A stretch of 64,000 bases of DNA from Haloterrigena sp. H1 (lineage in GTDB: Archaea > Halobacteriota > Halobacteria > Halobacteriales > Natrialbaceae), in contig NZ_SMZK01000001.1 in the NCBI RefSeq assembly GCF_005938085.1, forward strand, positions 2,232,001-2,296,000, read 5' to 3'. Below, piece after piece: positions 1 to 8,920 of the stretch. Every line of letters begins with the position of its first letter. Position 1 is the stretch's first letter. Under the pieces are notes generated by a model. The model had not been told where the DNA came from and ran no database searches. It was given only the letters and a program-made list of their open reading frames with translations. Both the position numbers and the translations under genes were made by a program.

Positions 1-120
1 CTCTGCTGCTGCTGCGCCGCCGACAAACGCTGCGGACATCGCAACGACAGAGAGCACCATCATCGCGGTCAGGAACACTGCACGTCCCTTCTCACGATAG
101 GTTATGTTATCTTTTGTCAT
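1..120 (-). CDS. S-layer-type surface glycoprotein, N-terminus only
   Basis: The gene runs off the left edge; only about 40 codons are visible, read leftwards from the ATG at 118-120. The peptide opens with a charged stretch (TKDNITYREKGRAV), then a hydrophobic helix and an Ala-rich cleavage region (GGAAAAE). This is the N-terminal signal pattern of haloarchaeal S-layer and related surface glycoproteins. The same signature (KGRAV, then VLSV, AMS and GGAAA) recurs in the protein at 12474-13532, so the two are exported the same way. The mature protein cannot be judged from this window. It may be the main S-layer protein or one of its paralogues; an AT-rich upstream region would fit a strong promoter. 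Confidence 0.75.
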   Translation of the reverse strand, partial: MTKDNITYREKGRAVFLTAMMVLSVVAMSAAFVGGAAAAE

Positions 121-676
121 GTGTTAGTTTAGGTTTCGCTTGTGCGGCCACGCTTGCGTTCCAATCGAGTGACCCGGTAATCAGATATTACATCCGATCC
201 CCGAGATGTTAGTCGATCGTACTTGCTTGCACGACCATGGGTAGGGGTACGAGTGTTCGTTGCGACCGATTACATATATGCTTTGTTGTCCAACCGGACT
301 ATAACCATATGAATAAGAGCATAAAATAGGTGTATTTATTATATATTACTCCAGTTGCCGCTATTCGGGAACTGCACGATAGGCGTTAACATGGCCGTTT
401 GGCGCGGTTTGACCCAATTCACATCGCGCCCGCGCAATGGGCTACAGGTATCGCTCGTCAAGTCTGTTCTGCCGTCGAACCGGTTGGTCCTAAGATGATT
501 TTACGACAGCAATACCATGCTGACTCGAGCCAACAGAACGGTAATACCGACTTTCCGCTGCTTGCGATCACTGCCAAGTGTCTTGCTCACAACCCATCCG
601 CAAAGCGGTCAAATCAGTGTGGTGGACTGACTGCTACGCATCGCATTCGACCCACCGACGATGTGGCTCGGTTCGA
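121..676. other. intergenic, AT-rich, no convincing gene
   Basis: Positions 121-360 are AT-rich and probably hold the promoter of the leftward surface-glycoprotein gene. Positions 390-660 are open in several frames, but none has haloarchaeal codon bias or a recognisable domain. The stretch near 390-520 could be a decayed transposase; I could not identify it. Confidence 0.5.
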
Positions 677-1282
677 TCAGGCGTACACGCGCGTTTCAAG
701 ATATTTCTGGATCTCGAGCTGTACATCCGCCGCCCACTCCTCAAGATCGTCAGCAGTGCTGGCCAATCGCAACGCCCGCCCGAAGTAGAGCAGTTGGAGC
801 ATCTCCGCGACGGCGGCCGGGTCACAGTCCCGAAACTCGCCGGATGCGACGCCGGCGCGAATGATCGATGCGATCGACTCGGTGAACACTCGATCACTCC
901 GGGTGAAGTGTTCCCGGTAGGCTGCATCGTGGATCGCCTGGACCCGCAACTCGAGGACCGTCTGCATAAACGCCTGCCACTCATCGCTCATTGCGGAGCC
1001 GAACCCCCAGTCGAGGAGCCCCTCGAGGCGCTCGCGGGGATCCTCGATCGAGCCCCGACCGAGTTCGTCCTCGAAGTGATCGAGCAAGTACTCGAGACAG
1101 GCGAGTACGAGCGCGTCCTTGTCCTCGTAGTGGTGGTAGATGAGCGACGGGCTCTGCTCGAGTTCGTCGCCGATCTTCTGGATCGTCAGGTCGGCGTAGC
1201 CGTGGCGTCGCAGGCTTCGATAGGTCGCCGCCAGAATCTCTTCACGGGTCGTCGCTGGATCGTCGAAGATATCGTCGTTCAC
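677..1282 (-). CDS. TetR/AcrR-family transcriptional regulator
   Basis: The 201-residue protein has the TetR layout. An N-terminal helix-turn-helix spans about residues 12-58 (TREEILAATYRSLRRHGYADL, recognition helix ending SPSLIYHHYEDKDAL), followed by an all-helical ligand-binding domain. The F/Y-x-x-K-x-x-L signature of the recognition helix is visible as YHHYEDKDAL. Such proteins usually repress a neighbouring transporter or their own gene. No transporter adjoins it here: the surface-protein gene lies beyond 550 bp of non-coding DNA on one side and a PIN-domain remnant on the other, so the target is unknown. The ATG at 1280-1282 gives a standard-length protein. Confidence 0.85.
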   Translation of the reverse strand: MNDDIFDDPATTREEILAATYRSLRRHGYADLTIQKIGDELEQSPSLIYHHYEDKDALVLACLEYLLDHFEDELGRGSIEDPRERLEGLLDWGFGSAMSDEWQAFMQTVLELRVQAIHDAAYREHFTRSDRVFTESIASIIRAGVASGEFRDCDPAAVAEMLQLLYFGRALRLASTADDLEEWAADVQLEIQKYLETRVYA

Positions 1283-1482
1283 GATCGGTCACCGCGCCAA
1301 TGGTTGTGTCGCCACTGCAGCCGGGTGCCTGCTGCTAATATAGGTCGTGGCGTGCTCGAACGCATTGCCCGAAATCGCTCCTTGGAGCACATAATCGATT
1401 TGATCGCGTTGGTGGTGGTGGTCCTCGAGACTAGAACTATCTCACAGGAACAGCTGCCGGGGATACCATATTTGTCTTATTA

Positions 1483-1733
1483 GTGGTAAGGTACGAGTTC
1501 GATTTCGTACCACTTGTGGCGGATCTCCTTGAACTCGTCCCTGTACGAGACGGCGAAGGGCGACAAATCGTTCTGAAGGCCGTCAATTACTACGACGAAG
1601 GAATAACATCGTTCGTTGCATTCCATGCAGCGACTGCGGAAACACGCGGTATGGACGTGCGTTCTCTGAGAAAGACTACGGAGACATCGAGGTAGGGCGA
1701 GTCCCGCTAGAACCGGCTGATGAACGAGAGTGA
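1483..1733 (+). pseudogene. remnant of a PIN-domain (VapC-like) protein
   Basis: Read from 1483 the frame gives the C-terminal half of a PIN-domain protein (NYYDEGITSF, AFHAATAETRGMDV). At about 1662-1665 the sense switches frame and continues to a TGA at 1731-1733 as SSEKDYGDIEVGRVPLEPAD, the usual C-terminus of haloarchaeal PIN proteins. A one-base loss explains the switch. The expected acidic residue just before AFHA is Val (SFVAFHA), so a metal ligand is also gone. The N-terminal half with the first catalytic Asp is absent, and no antitoxin gene is seen. I infer an inactivated toxin-type nuclease. The family assignment comes from pattern recognition of the tail, not from a search. Confidence 0.6.
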
Positions 1734-1750
1734 AGTCGCTGTATACTCTC

Positions 1751-2086
1751 CTACCGACTCTCTCGCTGCTCGACCTTGTTCAACTCGATCAGTAGCCGGA
1801 AAATCGCTTTGACGAGGTTCGCATCGACGTCGAACTGTTCGGCGTTGTCTCCCGCGCGTTCCATAACTTGTTGTTCTTGTTTCTCGTCGGTCGTCGGCAG
1901 CCCCTGTTCGTCTTTGACCGCCGCGATCGTGTCCGCGACGTAGGTTCGCTGGGCGATCAGCTCGACGATCTCCTGGTCGATCGTCCGGATCTCCTCGCGC
2001 AGTTCGTCGAGGCTCATCTCCTCAGGTGTCAGTGTCTCCTCGTCGATCCTGTCGTCGGTCGCTGTGTCCGTTTGCTCTCGAGTCAT
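1751..2086 (-). CDS. chorismate mutase (AroQ type)
   Basis: The 111-residue protein converts chorismate to prephenate, the first step towards Phe and Tyr. After an acidic N-terminal tail of about 25 residues comes the three-helix AroQ fold. Helix 1 is LDELREEIRTIDQEIVELIAQR with the conserved R, D and R, followed by ADTIAAVK (active-site Lys) and the C-terminal helix LVKAIFRLLIELNKVEQ. It overlaps the upstream shikimate kinase by 4 nt (ATGA at 2083-2086), so the two are very likely co-transcribed and translationally coupled. It is monofunctional, with no fused prephenate dehydrogenase or dehydratase. Confidence 0.9.
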   Translation of the reverse strand: MTREQTDTATDDRIDEETLTPEEMSLDELREEIRTIDQEIVELIAQRTYVADTIAAVKDEQGLPTTDEKQEQQVMERAGDNAEQFDVDANLVKAIFRLLIELNKVEQRESR

Positions 2087-2955
2087 AGCGTTCGTGTTCC
2101 GTCGGTTCGCGTCTGCAGTAATCGTGTCGTTCCGTCGCGTTCAGCCCATCGCTTGCGCACGGCCTCGAGCGTCTCCCGATCGCCGACGGCGACGTAGCTG
2201 GGACCTGTTCCCGAAAGCGAGACGCCGTCGACATCGGGCATCGCGTCGATCATCGGGCCCGTCGAGAACTCGAGTGCAGCGGCGAACGCAAAGCCGTTGA
2301 CGGTCATCGCTTCGCCGTAGCGACCGTCGAGTGCGAGTTCTTCGACGAGTGTGGCCATCGGTGCAATCCGCTCGCAGGCCGAGACGTCGGCGTCGGCGCT
2401 GTAGGCCTGTTCGGGTGGCGTGTAGACCAGCGCGTGCCAGTCAACCTCCTCGCGGGCGAGCAACGCGTCGCTCGTGTTGTCGGTGACAGTCACACCGCCG
2501 AGCATGCTCGCGCTGGCGTCGTCGAACGCGCCCGTCGCCGTCACGCCGGCATCGCGGGCGGCCCGGACACCGAGTCGACAGGCGTCGATCCGATCGACCG
2601 CATCGGCGACTTCGAGGGCGTCGAGGGTCGCAAGCACCGTCGCGTTGGCCGCAGCGCTGGAACTTTTCAGGCCAGCGGCCATCGGCACCTCGCTTTCGGT
2701 GCGGACGCGAGCGCCCACATCCGATTCGTCGAGTCCCGCCGCGTCTGCATATTCGGTGATCGTCAGTTCGGCACAGCGCTCGATGAGTGTCGCATCGGCC
2801 TCGGGCTGATTGGCGATCTCGCCGACGATTTCACCGTCGTCGGTGAGATCGACGGTCGCCGTCGTCTCGAGGTCGATCGCAAACGCCGAGCCAGTCCCGG
2901 TCGCGAGTGCGTTGAGTACCGTCCCGGCTGCGGGGGCGACAGCACGACCATCCAT
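2083..2955 (-). CDS. aroK: shikimate kinase, archaeal GHMP type
   Basis: This is a 290-residue GHMP-superfamily kinase that phosphorylates shikimate to shikimate 3-phosphate in the cytoplasm. Archaea use this fold in place of the bacterial P-loop enzyme. The N-terminus (GRAVAPAAGTVLNALATGTG) is the substrate and ATP lobe. The GHMP ATP motif is PMAAGLKSSSAAANA around residue 92. The C-terminal Gly-rich motif VSLSGTGPSYVAVG is typical of the archaeal enzyme. It is the first gene of a two-gene aromatic operon with chorismate mutase, and is divergent from the gene at 3090. The ATG at 2955 gives the usual family length. Confidence 0.92.
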   Translation of the reverse strand: MDGRAVAPAAGTVLNALATGTGSAFAIDLETTATVDLTDDGEIVGEIANQPEADATLIERCAELTITEYADAAGLDESDVGARVRTESEVPMAAGLKSSSAAANATVLATLDALEVADAVDRIDACRLGVRAARDAGVTATGAFDDASASMLGGVTVTDNTSDALLAREEVDWHALVYTPPEQAYSADADVSACERIAPMATLVEELALDGRYGEAMTVNGFAFAAALEFSTGPMIDAMPDVDGVSLSGTGPSYVAVGDRETLEAVRKRWAERDGTTRLLQTRTDGTRTL

Positions 2956-3089
2956 ATCCGCACACTCACAGACCGACTACTTACGGCTGACGATCCCCGT
3001 GACATGTCGACACGGCGAGTGTGTGTCTTTTGATCCCGACGGTACCGGGAACGCACGCCTTTTGCCCGATCCGATCGAACGGAGTGACT

Positions 3090-3521
3090 ATGAGCGCGCG
3101 CAACGACGTCGCCCCCAGCACGATCGGCGTCGATCTCGTCGACGGCGGTATCGTCGTCCAGTATCTCGATGGCCGCGAGGTGTTCTACCACGGGCCACCC
3201 GAACCCGTCGAGGGGCCGCTGACGACCCCCCCAGGCAAAGAGGTACACGTCCTCGTCACCGATCCCGACGGCGTCGAGGGCGTCATGACCTACGTCAACG
3301 ATCGGAACACCCACGACGACATCCTCGAGTCGACGGGCGTCGGCCGCGTCATGCTCGACCGCGACGACGAGGAGGAACTGTTCCCTGGCGTGACCGTCGC
3401 GACGGAGGCCTACTCGATCCGCGTCGATGCCGACCTGTCGGTCGTCGACGGTCGCGTCTTCGTCTTCGCCGAGGACGAAATGAGCGAACACGCTTACGAA
3501 CTCGTCGAGAATACTGAGTAA
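3090..3521 (+). CDS. conserved haloarchaeal protein (possibly DUF5796)
   Basis: The 143-residue acidic soluble protein has no signal peptide or membrane segment. Its N-terminus (TIGVDLVDGGIVVQYLDGREV) and a middle segment (FPGVTVATEAYSIRVDADLS) look like a beta-rich fold. I believe it belongs to a Halobacteria-specific family (DUF5796), but this is from memory. The frame is open upstream to 3021. The ATG at 3090 is preferred because the upstream residues lack acidic composition and a box A-like region lies before it. Its stop overlaps the next ATG by one base (TAATG), implying a two-gene operon with the 81-residue protein. Function unknown. Confidence 0.75.
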   Translation: MSARNDVAPSTIGVDLVDGGIVVQYLDGREVFYHGPPEPVEGPLTTPPGKEVHVLVTDPDGVEGVMTYVNDRNTHDDILESTGVGRVMLDRDDEEELFPGVTVATEAYSIRVDADLSVVDGRVFVFAEDEMSEHAYELVENTE

Positions 3522-3766
3522 TGCCGCTTCAGAAACCCTGGCGCGACCTCGAGCGTGAGACGGTCGCCGCGGCACCGGATCGGCCCGGCGTCTACGAACT
3601 CGGCGACGGGTCGGGAACGGTGCTGGCGGTCGACCATGGCGTCCTCCGGGACGAGCTCAAAACCGCGCTCGCCTACGGCGACGGCGACCGCGTCCGCTGG
3701 ACGGAAACCCACACGATGGAGCAGGCACGCGACCTCGCGACCGAGCATCGCGACCGACTCGAGTAG
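3521..3766 (+). CDS. small conserved protein with GIY-YIG-like core
   Basis: The 81-residue protein contains DRPGVYELGD followed by a short beta-alpha unit (TVLAVDHGVLRDELKTALAYG). This resembles the first strand-turn of GIY-YIG modules, in which short proteins bring a strand and a hairpin together. The catalytic Arg and Glu of true GIY-YIG nucleases are not obvious, so nuclease activity should not be assumed. It starts inside the stop of the upstream gene (TAATG), so the pair is co-translated. It is a small soluble protein conserved in Halobacteria; its function is unknown. Confidence 0.7.
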   Translation: MPLQKPWRDLERETVAAAPDRPGVYELGDGSGTVLAVDHGVLRDELKTALAYGDGDRVRWTETHTMEQARDLATEHRDRLE

Positions 3767-3790
3767 CCGATTTCGGATCTAGCGGTTGTC

Positions 3791-3925
3791 CTACTGAATG
3801 TAAGACGGGTCGCTGTCGTTACACATCTGTTCGTGGTCCGTTGCGGCCGACTTCTCGTCGAAGAGGAGGCCACAGGTCTCACACTCGTACCAGGTTGTGT
3901 CGTCGCGTTCTGTCTGGACGACCAT
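3791..3925 (-). CDS. small zinc-finger protein
   Basis: The 44-residue protein has a C-x2-C pair (YECETCGLLFD) and then H and C (DHEQMC), a C2HC-type arrangement that could bind one zinc. The frame is open to 4036, but the internal ATG at 3925 gives the compact form; the upstream residues are basic and unlike haloarchaeal protein. The small zinc-finger class is abundant in Halobacteria and some members regulate biofilm or stress responses. The role here is unknown. It is convergent with the gene ending at 3766. Confidence 0.65.
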   Translation of the reverse strand: MVVQTERDDTTWYECETCGLLFDEKSAATDHEQMCNDSDPSYIQ

Positions 3926-4068
3926 GCACTCTCGTGCGAGACGAACAACAAAAGGCGTTTTTCCGGTTCCAGTGACCGAAACAGTGACCTCGAGAATCCC
4001 GTGTTCGATGGCGTCTCGCGACTCTCGCGGGGACAATTCTCAAGGTGGCAGGCCCGAAAGGAACGGCT

Positions 4069-6300
4069 ATGAGTTCGTCGGAGGGAGACGGCGTGACGCT
4101 ATCGGTACGTGCCGCCGAGAAGGGGGACGCAGGCCGAGGCGTCGCGCGAATTCCCGAGCCAGTGCGGCGACAGCTCGGCATCCTGAGTGGCGACGCCGTC
4201 GTGATCGACGGCGAGTCGAAGACGGTCGCCAAGATGTGGCCCGCAGATCCGTCCGTCCCGGACGACGCCGTTCAGATCGACGGGGATACCAGAGCCAACG
4301 CCGGCGTTCACGTCGGCGACACCGTGACCGTCCGCGCGAAGGACAAATCGACGATCACCGACGCCGACCGCGTCACGCTGATCGCACCGCCAGGACTTAC
4401 CGAGAACCAGCGACGGGCCGCCGAAACCGGTGCGGCGGAGAAGCTCCGCAACCGACCGGTTCGTGCCGGCGAGCAGGTCCGAATCGAGGGTATCGATCAA
4501 CAGCCGTTCAAAGTTACCGACACGGATCCGGACGGCGACGTGCGGATCACGCGGGAGACGACGGTCCGGATCGTCGACACCGGCTCGAGCGCGCCCGCTA
4601 CTGACTCGGGGGAGCATGAATCGGGGACTACCAGCCGCAGCCCCGACGCGAGCGACTCGACAGCGTCGGGGGCAGCGACGACATCCCCCGGCGACGCCGA
4701 TGCGCCCCCCACGAGTTCCGGGGTCACCTACGAGGACATCGGCGGCCTGGATGAGGAGCTCGAGTTAGTCCGCGAGATGATCGAACTGCCGCTGTCGGAG
4801 CCCGAACTGTTCAGACGGCTCGGTGTCGAGCCGCCTTCGGGCGTCTTGCTGCATGGCCCGCCGGGCACAGGCAAGACGTTGATCGCCCGCGCGGTGGCCA
4901 ACGAGGTCGACGCCCGCTTCGAGACGATCTCGGGCCCGGAGATCATGTCGAAGTACAAAGGCGAGTCGGAAGAACAGCTTCGGCGAACCTTCGAGCGCGC
5001 CCGCGAGGAAGCGCCGACGATCATCTTCTTCGACGAGATCGACTCGATCGCCGGCACGCGCGACGACGAGAGCGACGCCGAAAACCGGATCGTCGGGCAG
5101 TTGCTGACGCTGATGGACGGGCTCGACGCCCGCGGCGAAGTCATCGTTATCGGCGCGACTAACCGGGTCGACGCCATCGATCCCGCACTTCGGCGTGGCG
5201 GTCGCTTCGACCGCGAGATCGGGATCGGCGTCCCCGACGAGGCCGGTCGTCGAGAGATTCTCGAGGTCCACACCCGCGGCATGCCACTCGCCGACGACGT
5301 CGACATCGACGCGATCGCACGCCGGACTCACGGCTTCGTCGGAGCCGACTTAGACGCTGTCGCGAGCGAGGCCGCGATGGCTGCTATCCGCGATCGGCCG
5401 GGTGACGACGACGAGCGCCGCGAGTGGAATCGGAATCCGACAGTCCAGAAGCCCCACTTCGACGCCGCGCTGGCCTCCGTCGAACCCTCGGCGATGCGTG
5501 AGTACGTCGCCGAATCGCCGACGACGGACTTTTCGAACGTCGGCGGCCTCGAGGACGCAAAGCGGACCCTCCGCGAGTCCGTCGAGTGGCCGCTGACCTA
5601 CGACAAACTCTTCGAGGAGACCAACACCGACCCGCCATCTGGCGTCCTCCTGCACGGGCCGCCGGGCACCGGGAAGACGCTGCTCGCGCGCGCGTTAGCA
5701 GGTGAAACAGATGTCAACTTCGTCCGCGTCGACGGTCCAGAAATAATCGACCGCTACGTCGGCGAGTCGGAGAAGGCGATCCGGAAGGTGTTCGAGCGGG
5801 CTCGACAGGCGTCGCCGTCGATCGTTTTCTTCGACGAGATCGACGCGATCACGGCCGCCCGCGGCGAGGGCCACGAGGTCACTGAACGCGTCGTCTCACA
5901 ACTGCTGACCGAACTCGACGGGATGAGCGAAAATCCCAATCTCGTCGTGCTGGCTGCGACCAATCGCAAAGATCAGATCGATCCAGCGCTGCTCCGGCCC
6001 GGCCGACTCGACACACACGTCTTCGTCGGCGAACCAGAGCGTGAGGCACGCGAGAAGATCCTCGACGTCCACACCCGCGGCAAACCCCTCGCCGACGATG
6101 TCGATATCGCCGCCCTCGCAGCCGACCTCGAGGGCTATACTGGTGCTGATCTCGAGGCGCTGGTCAGAGACGCTTCGATGCGGGCGATCCGCGAGGTCGC
6201 AAGCGAGCACGATCCCGAGACGGCCAACGAGAAGGCGTCGACGGTCCGCATCGAACGACGACACTTCGAGGCGGCTCGAGAATCAACTGATCGATTGTAA
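4069..6300 (+). CDS. CDC48/VAT-type AAA+ ATPase (first of two)
   Basis: This 743-residue double-AAA ATPase would unfold proteins as a hexamer, for instance to feed the proteasome. Domains in order: an N-terminal double-psi barrel and 4-beta domain (about 1-165), a low-complexity Ser/Thr/Asp/Ala linker (about 170-225), D1 with Walker A GPPGTGKT near residue 262 and Walker B IIFFDEID, and D2 with GPPGTGKT near 530 and IVFFDEID. Both domains have second-region-of-homology arginines. The linker of about 50 residues is longer than in the paralogue at 6486-8717 and the tail lacks the paralogue's ending. A GTG at 4045 is a possible earlier start; the ATG at 4069 matches the family N-terminus better. 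The gene is convergent with its paralogue. Confidence 0.9.
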   Translation: MSSSEGDGVTLSVRAAEKGDAGRGVARIPEPVRRQLGILSGDAVVIDGESKTVAKMWPADPSVPDDAVQIDGDTRANAGVHVGDTVTVRAKDKSTITDADRVTLIAPPGLTENQRRAAETGAAEKLRNRPVRAGEQVRIEGIDQQPFKVTDTDPDGDVRITRETTVRIVDTGSSAPATDSGEHESGTTSRSPDASDSTASGAATTSPGDADAPPTSSGVTYEDIGGLDEELELVREMIELPLSEPELFRRLGVEPPSGVLLHGPPGTGKTLIARAVANEVDARFETISGPEIMSKYKGESEEQLRRTFERAREEAPTIIFFDEIDSIAGTRDDESDAENRIVGQLLTLMDGLDARGEVIVIGATNRVDAIDPALRRGGRFDREIGIGVPDEAGRREILEVHTRGMPLADDVDIDAIARRTHGFVGADLDAVASEAAMAAIRDRPGDDDERREWNRNPTVQKPHFDAALASVEPSAMREYVAESPTTDFSNVGGLEDAKRTLRESVEWPLTYDKLFEETNTDPPSGVLLHGPPGTGKTLLARALAGETDVNFVRVDGPEIIDRYVGESEKAIRKVFERARQASPSIVFFDEIDAITAARGEGHEVTERVVSQLLTELDGMSENPNLVVLAATNRKDQIDPALLRPGRLDTHVFVGEPEREAREKILDVHTRGKPLADDVDIAALAADLEGYTGADLEALVRDASMRAIREVASEHDPETANEKASTVRIERRHFEAARESTDRL

Positions 6301-6485
6301 ATAATACGGTCACTGGATCTCAGCGTCACCGCACGACGATCGCGGACGTCGATACTGACGACCGACGGTCTGACTCGAGCGCTGCCGGGAGGTCCGTGTG
6401 CTCTATCGGCTCCGCTCACGTCACGGAAGGACGGCGAACGAAGTCGGGGACAGAACAGCGGAAAACTGGGATCGCGAGATCGAGG

Positions 6486-8717
6486 TTACTGGAAGCCGAT
6501 CCGGCTGCCGCGCCGGCCGGTCGGGTCGGGGCCGCCGGCCGTGCCGCCGCGGAACTCCTCTTCGATCTGCTCGTAGTACTCGAGGATCTCGTCGGTGATC
6601 GTCGGCCGGACGTTCTCCATGGCCTGTCGGAAGTGGCGCATCTCGACGATGTCGGCCTCCTCGTCCTCGCGCAGGGCCTCGATAGCCGCTTCGCGGGCGA
6701 TCGACTCGAGGTCGCTGCCCACGTAGCCGTCCGTGATCTCGGCGATTTCTCGTAGCGTGACGTCTGCGGCCAGGGGCGTGTCCTCGGTGTGGATCTCGAG
6801 GATGCGCTCGCGGCCGTCGACATCGGGTTGGCCGATCATGACCAGCCGGTCGAACCGACCCGAGCGCAGCAGTGCCGGGTCGATCATGTCCGGCCGGTTG
6901 GTCGCGCCGATGACCATGACGTTGCCCATCTCCTCTAACCCATCAAGCTCGGTCAGCAGCTGGTTGACGACGCGTTCGGAGACATTCGAGCCGGTCTCAC
7001 CGCCCCGGCCCGGCGCGAGCGCGTCGAGCTCGTCGAAGAAGATCACCGTCGGCGAGACCTGTCGGGCCTTCCGGAAGGTCTGACGGATCGCCTTCTCCGA
7101 CTCGCCGACCCACTTGCTGAGGAGCTGTGGGCCGCGCACCGAGATGAAGTTCGCGTTGGTCTCGTTGGCGACTGCCTTGGCCATCAGGGTCTTCCCGGTG
7201 CCCGGTGGCCCGTACAGCAGGACGCCGGCCGGTGGGTCGACGCCCAGCCGGTCGAACCGCTCGGGGCTCGAGAGCGGCCACTCGACAGACTCTTTGACCT
7301 GATCTTTGGCGTCGTGGAGGCCACCCACGTCGTCCCAGGAGATCTTCGGGAGTTCGACGAGGACCTCCCGCATCGCCGAGGGTTCGACCTCGTTCAACGC
7401 ACCGCGGAAGTCCTCGCGTTTGACGATCATCCGGTCGATGAGGCTCGGGGGGATGTCCTCCTCGTCGAGATCGATTTCGGGGAGGTACCGACGCAGCGCT
7501 TTCATCGCGGCCTCTTTGGTCAGGCTCTCGATGTCGGCCCCGACGAAGCCGTGGGTCTCGTCGGCGAGATGCCCGAGGCTGACGTCGTCCGACAGCGGCA
7601 TACCGCGCGTGTGGATCTGGAGGATCTCCTCGCGGCCCGTCTCGTCGGGGACGCCGATCTCGATCTCGCGGTCGAACCGACCCGGTCGGCGCAGGGCGGG
7701 GTCGACGCTGTCGACGCGGTTGGTCGCCGCGATGACGATGACCTGCCCGCGTGACTCGAGGCCGTCCATCATCGTCAGCAACTGGGCGACGACGCGGCGT
7801 TCGACCTCGCCGGTGACGTCTTCACGCTTGGGCGCGATTGAGTCGAGTTCGTCGATGAAGATGATCGAGGGCGACTCCTCGGTGGCGTCCTCGAAGATTT
7901 CCCGGAGTTGCTGTTCGGACTCGCCGTAGTACTTCGAGATGATCTCCGGGCCAGCGATAGAGAAGAAACTGGCAGAGGTTTCGTTAGCGACGGCTTTCGC
8001 GAGTAGGGTCTTCCCGGTGCCCGGCGGACCATGCAGGAGGACGCCCTGTGGCGGCTCGATGCCGAGCTTCTTGAAGATCTGCGGGTGCTTCATCGGGAGT
8101 TCGACCATCTCCCGAACCCGCTGGATCTCGTTTTGAAGGCCGCCGATGTCCTCGTAGGTGATCCCGCCGCCGGTCTTCTCGAAGCCCGAGATCGGCTCCT
8201 CGCGGAGTTCGACGTCGGTGTCTTCGGTGATGAGAACGACCCCTTCGGGTTCGGTTTCGACGGCGATCAGCGGGATCGCCTGCCCCGGCGAGCGCATGAA
8301 CGGGTGGTTCGTCGAGCTCATGACCGGGACGATGTCGCGGCCGACGACCGGCCGTTTGAGGATCTGGCGTTTCACCATGCCGGCGGCGTCGGAGCCGAAC
8401 TGGACCGACGCCTCCTCCGGTGGAGCAAGCGTCAGCTTGTCGGCTTTCGTCGCCTCGGCTTTGCGGATCGTCACGCGCTCGCCGATGCCGACGTCTGCGT
8501 TCTGGCGGGTGAACCCGTCGATACGGACGGTATCGGTGTTCCAGTCCTGCCGGTCTGCACGCCAGACCTTCGCGGCGGTGGTGTCTGCACCTTCGATTTC
8601 GATGATGTCGCCCGGACTGAGCTTTAAGTGCAACAGCGTGTCCGGGTCGAGTCTGGCGATACCACGACCCGAATCGTTCGGGTACGCCTTCGCGACCTCG
8701 AGTTGGACTTCGTTCAT
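6486..8717 (-). CDS. CDC48/VAT-type AAA+ ATPase (second of two)
   Basis: This 743-residue double-AAA unfoldase shares the domain order of its neighbour: N-domain ([15 protein letters not shown] at the start), D1 Walker A near residue 229, and D2 Walker A near residue 502 with IIFIDELD and VIFFDELD. The D1-proximal linker is short ([17 protein letters not shown]), and the C-terminus is Gly-rich and basic ([16 protein letters not shown]). It looks like the canonical archaeal Cdc48a, while the neighbour is the more divergent copy. The gene is divergent from larC across about 200 bp, which carries both promoters. Confidence 0.93.
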   Translation of the reverse strand: MNEVQLEVAKAYPNDSGRGIARLDPDTLLHLKLSPGDIIEIEGADTTAAKVWRADRQDWNTDTVRIDGFTRQNADVGIGERVTIRKAEATKADKLTLAPPEEASVQFGSDAAGMVKRQILKRPVVGRDIVPVMSSTNHPFMRSPGQAIPLIAVETEPEGVVLITEDTDVELREEPISGFEKTGGGITYEDIGGLQNEIQRVREMVELPMKHPQIFKKLGIEPPQGVLLHGPPGTGKTLLAKAVANETSASFFSIAGPEIISKYYGESEQQLREIFEDATEESPSIIFIDELDSIAPKREDVTGEVERRVVAQLLTMMDGLESRGQVIVIAATNRVDSVDPALRRPGRFDREIEIGVPDETGREEILQIHTRGMPLSDDVSLGHLADETHGFVGADIESLTKEAAMKALRRYLPEIDLDEEDIPPSLIDRMIVKREDFRGALNEVEPSAMREVLVELPKISWDDVGGLHDAKDQVKESVEWPLSSPERFDRLGVDPPAGVLLYGPPGTGKTLMAKAVANETNANFISVRGPQLLSKWVGESEKAIRQTFRKARQVSPTVIFFDELDALAPGRGGETGSNVSERVVNQLLTELDGLEEMGNVMVIGATNRPDMIDPALLRSGRFDRLVMIGQPDVDGRERILEIHTEDTPLAADVTLREIAEITDGYVGSDLESIAREAAIEALREDEEADIVEMRHFRQAMENVRPTITDEILEYYEQIEEEFRGGTAGGPDPTGRRGSRIGFQ

Positions 8718-8920
8718 GGTTTAGGGATGGACGGCGATGTCAATGACTCCGATACGTGATCGGATAGGTTTTGTGTTACCCCACATCTATGTGCTAGTCT
8801 GTACCATAGGTACTTGGGGCCGGACGCTACAAAGATGTACCGGCCTCGGTGGGTTTTGGCCCTACCGACAGCGTGCCGACTGGCCGGAGAGATGGCTTTT
8901 TCTCGCTTCCCATCCGGAGT

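Noticed and set aside
1486..1626. 46-codon minus-strand frame opposite the PIN remnant
   Set aside because: It reads plausibly, but the plus-strand PIN tail gives a better explanation of the same DNA.
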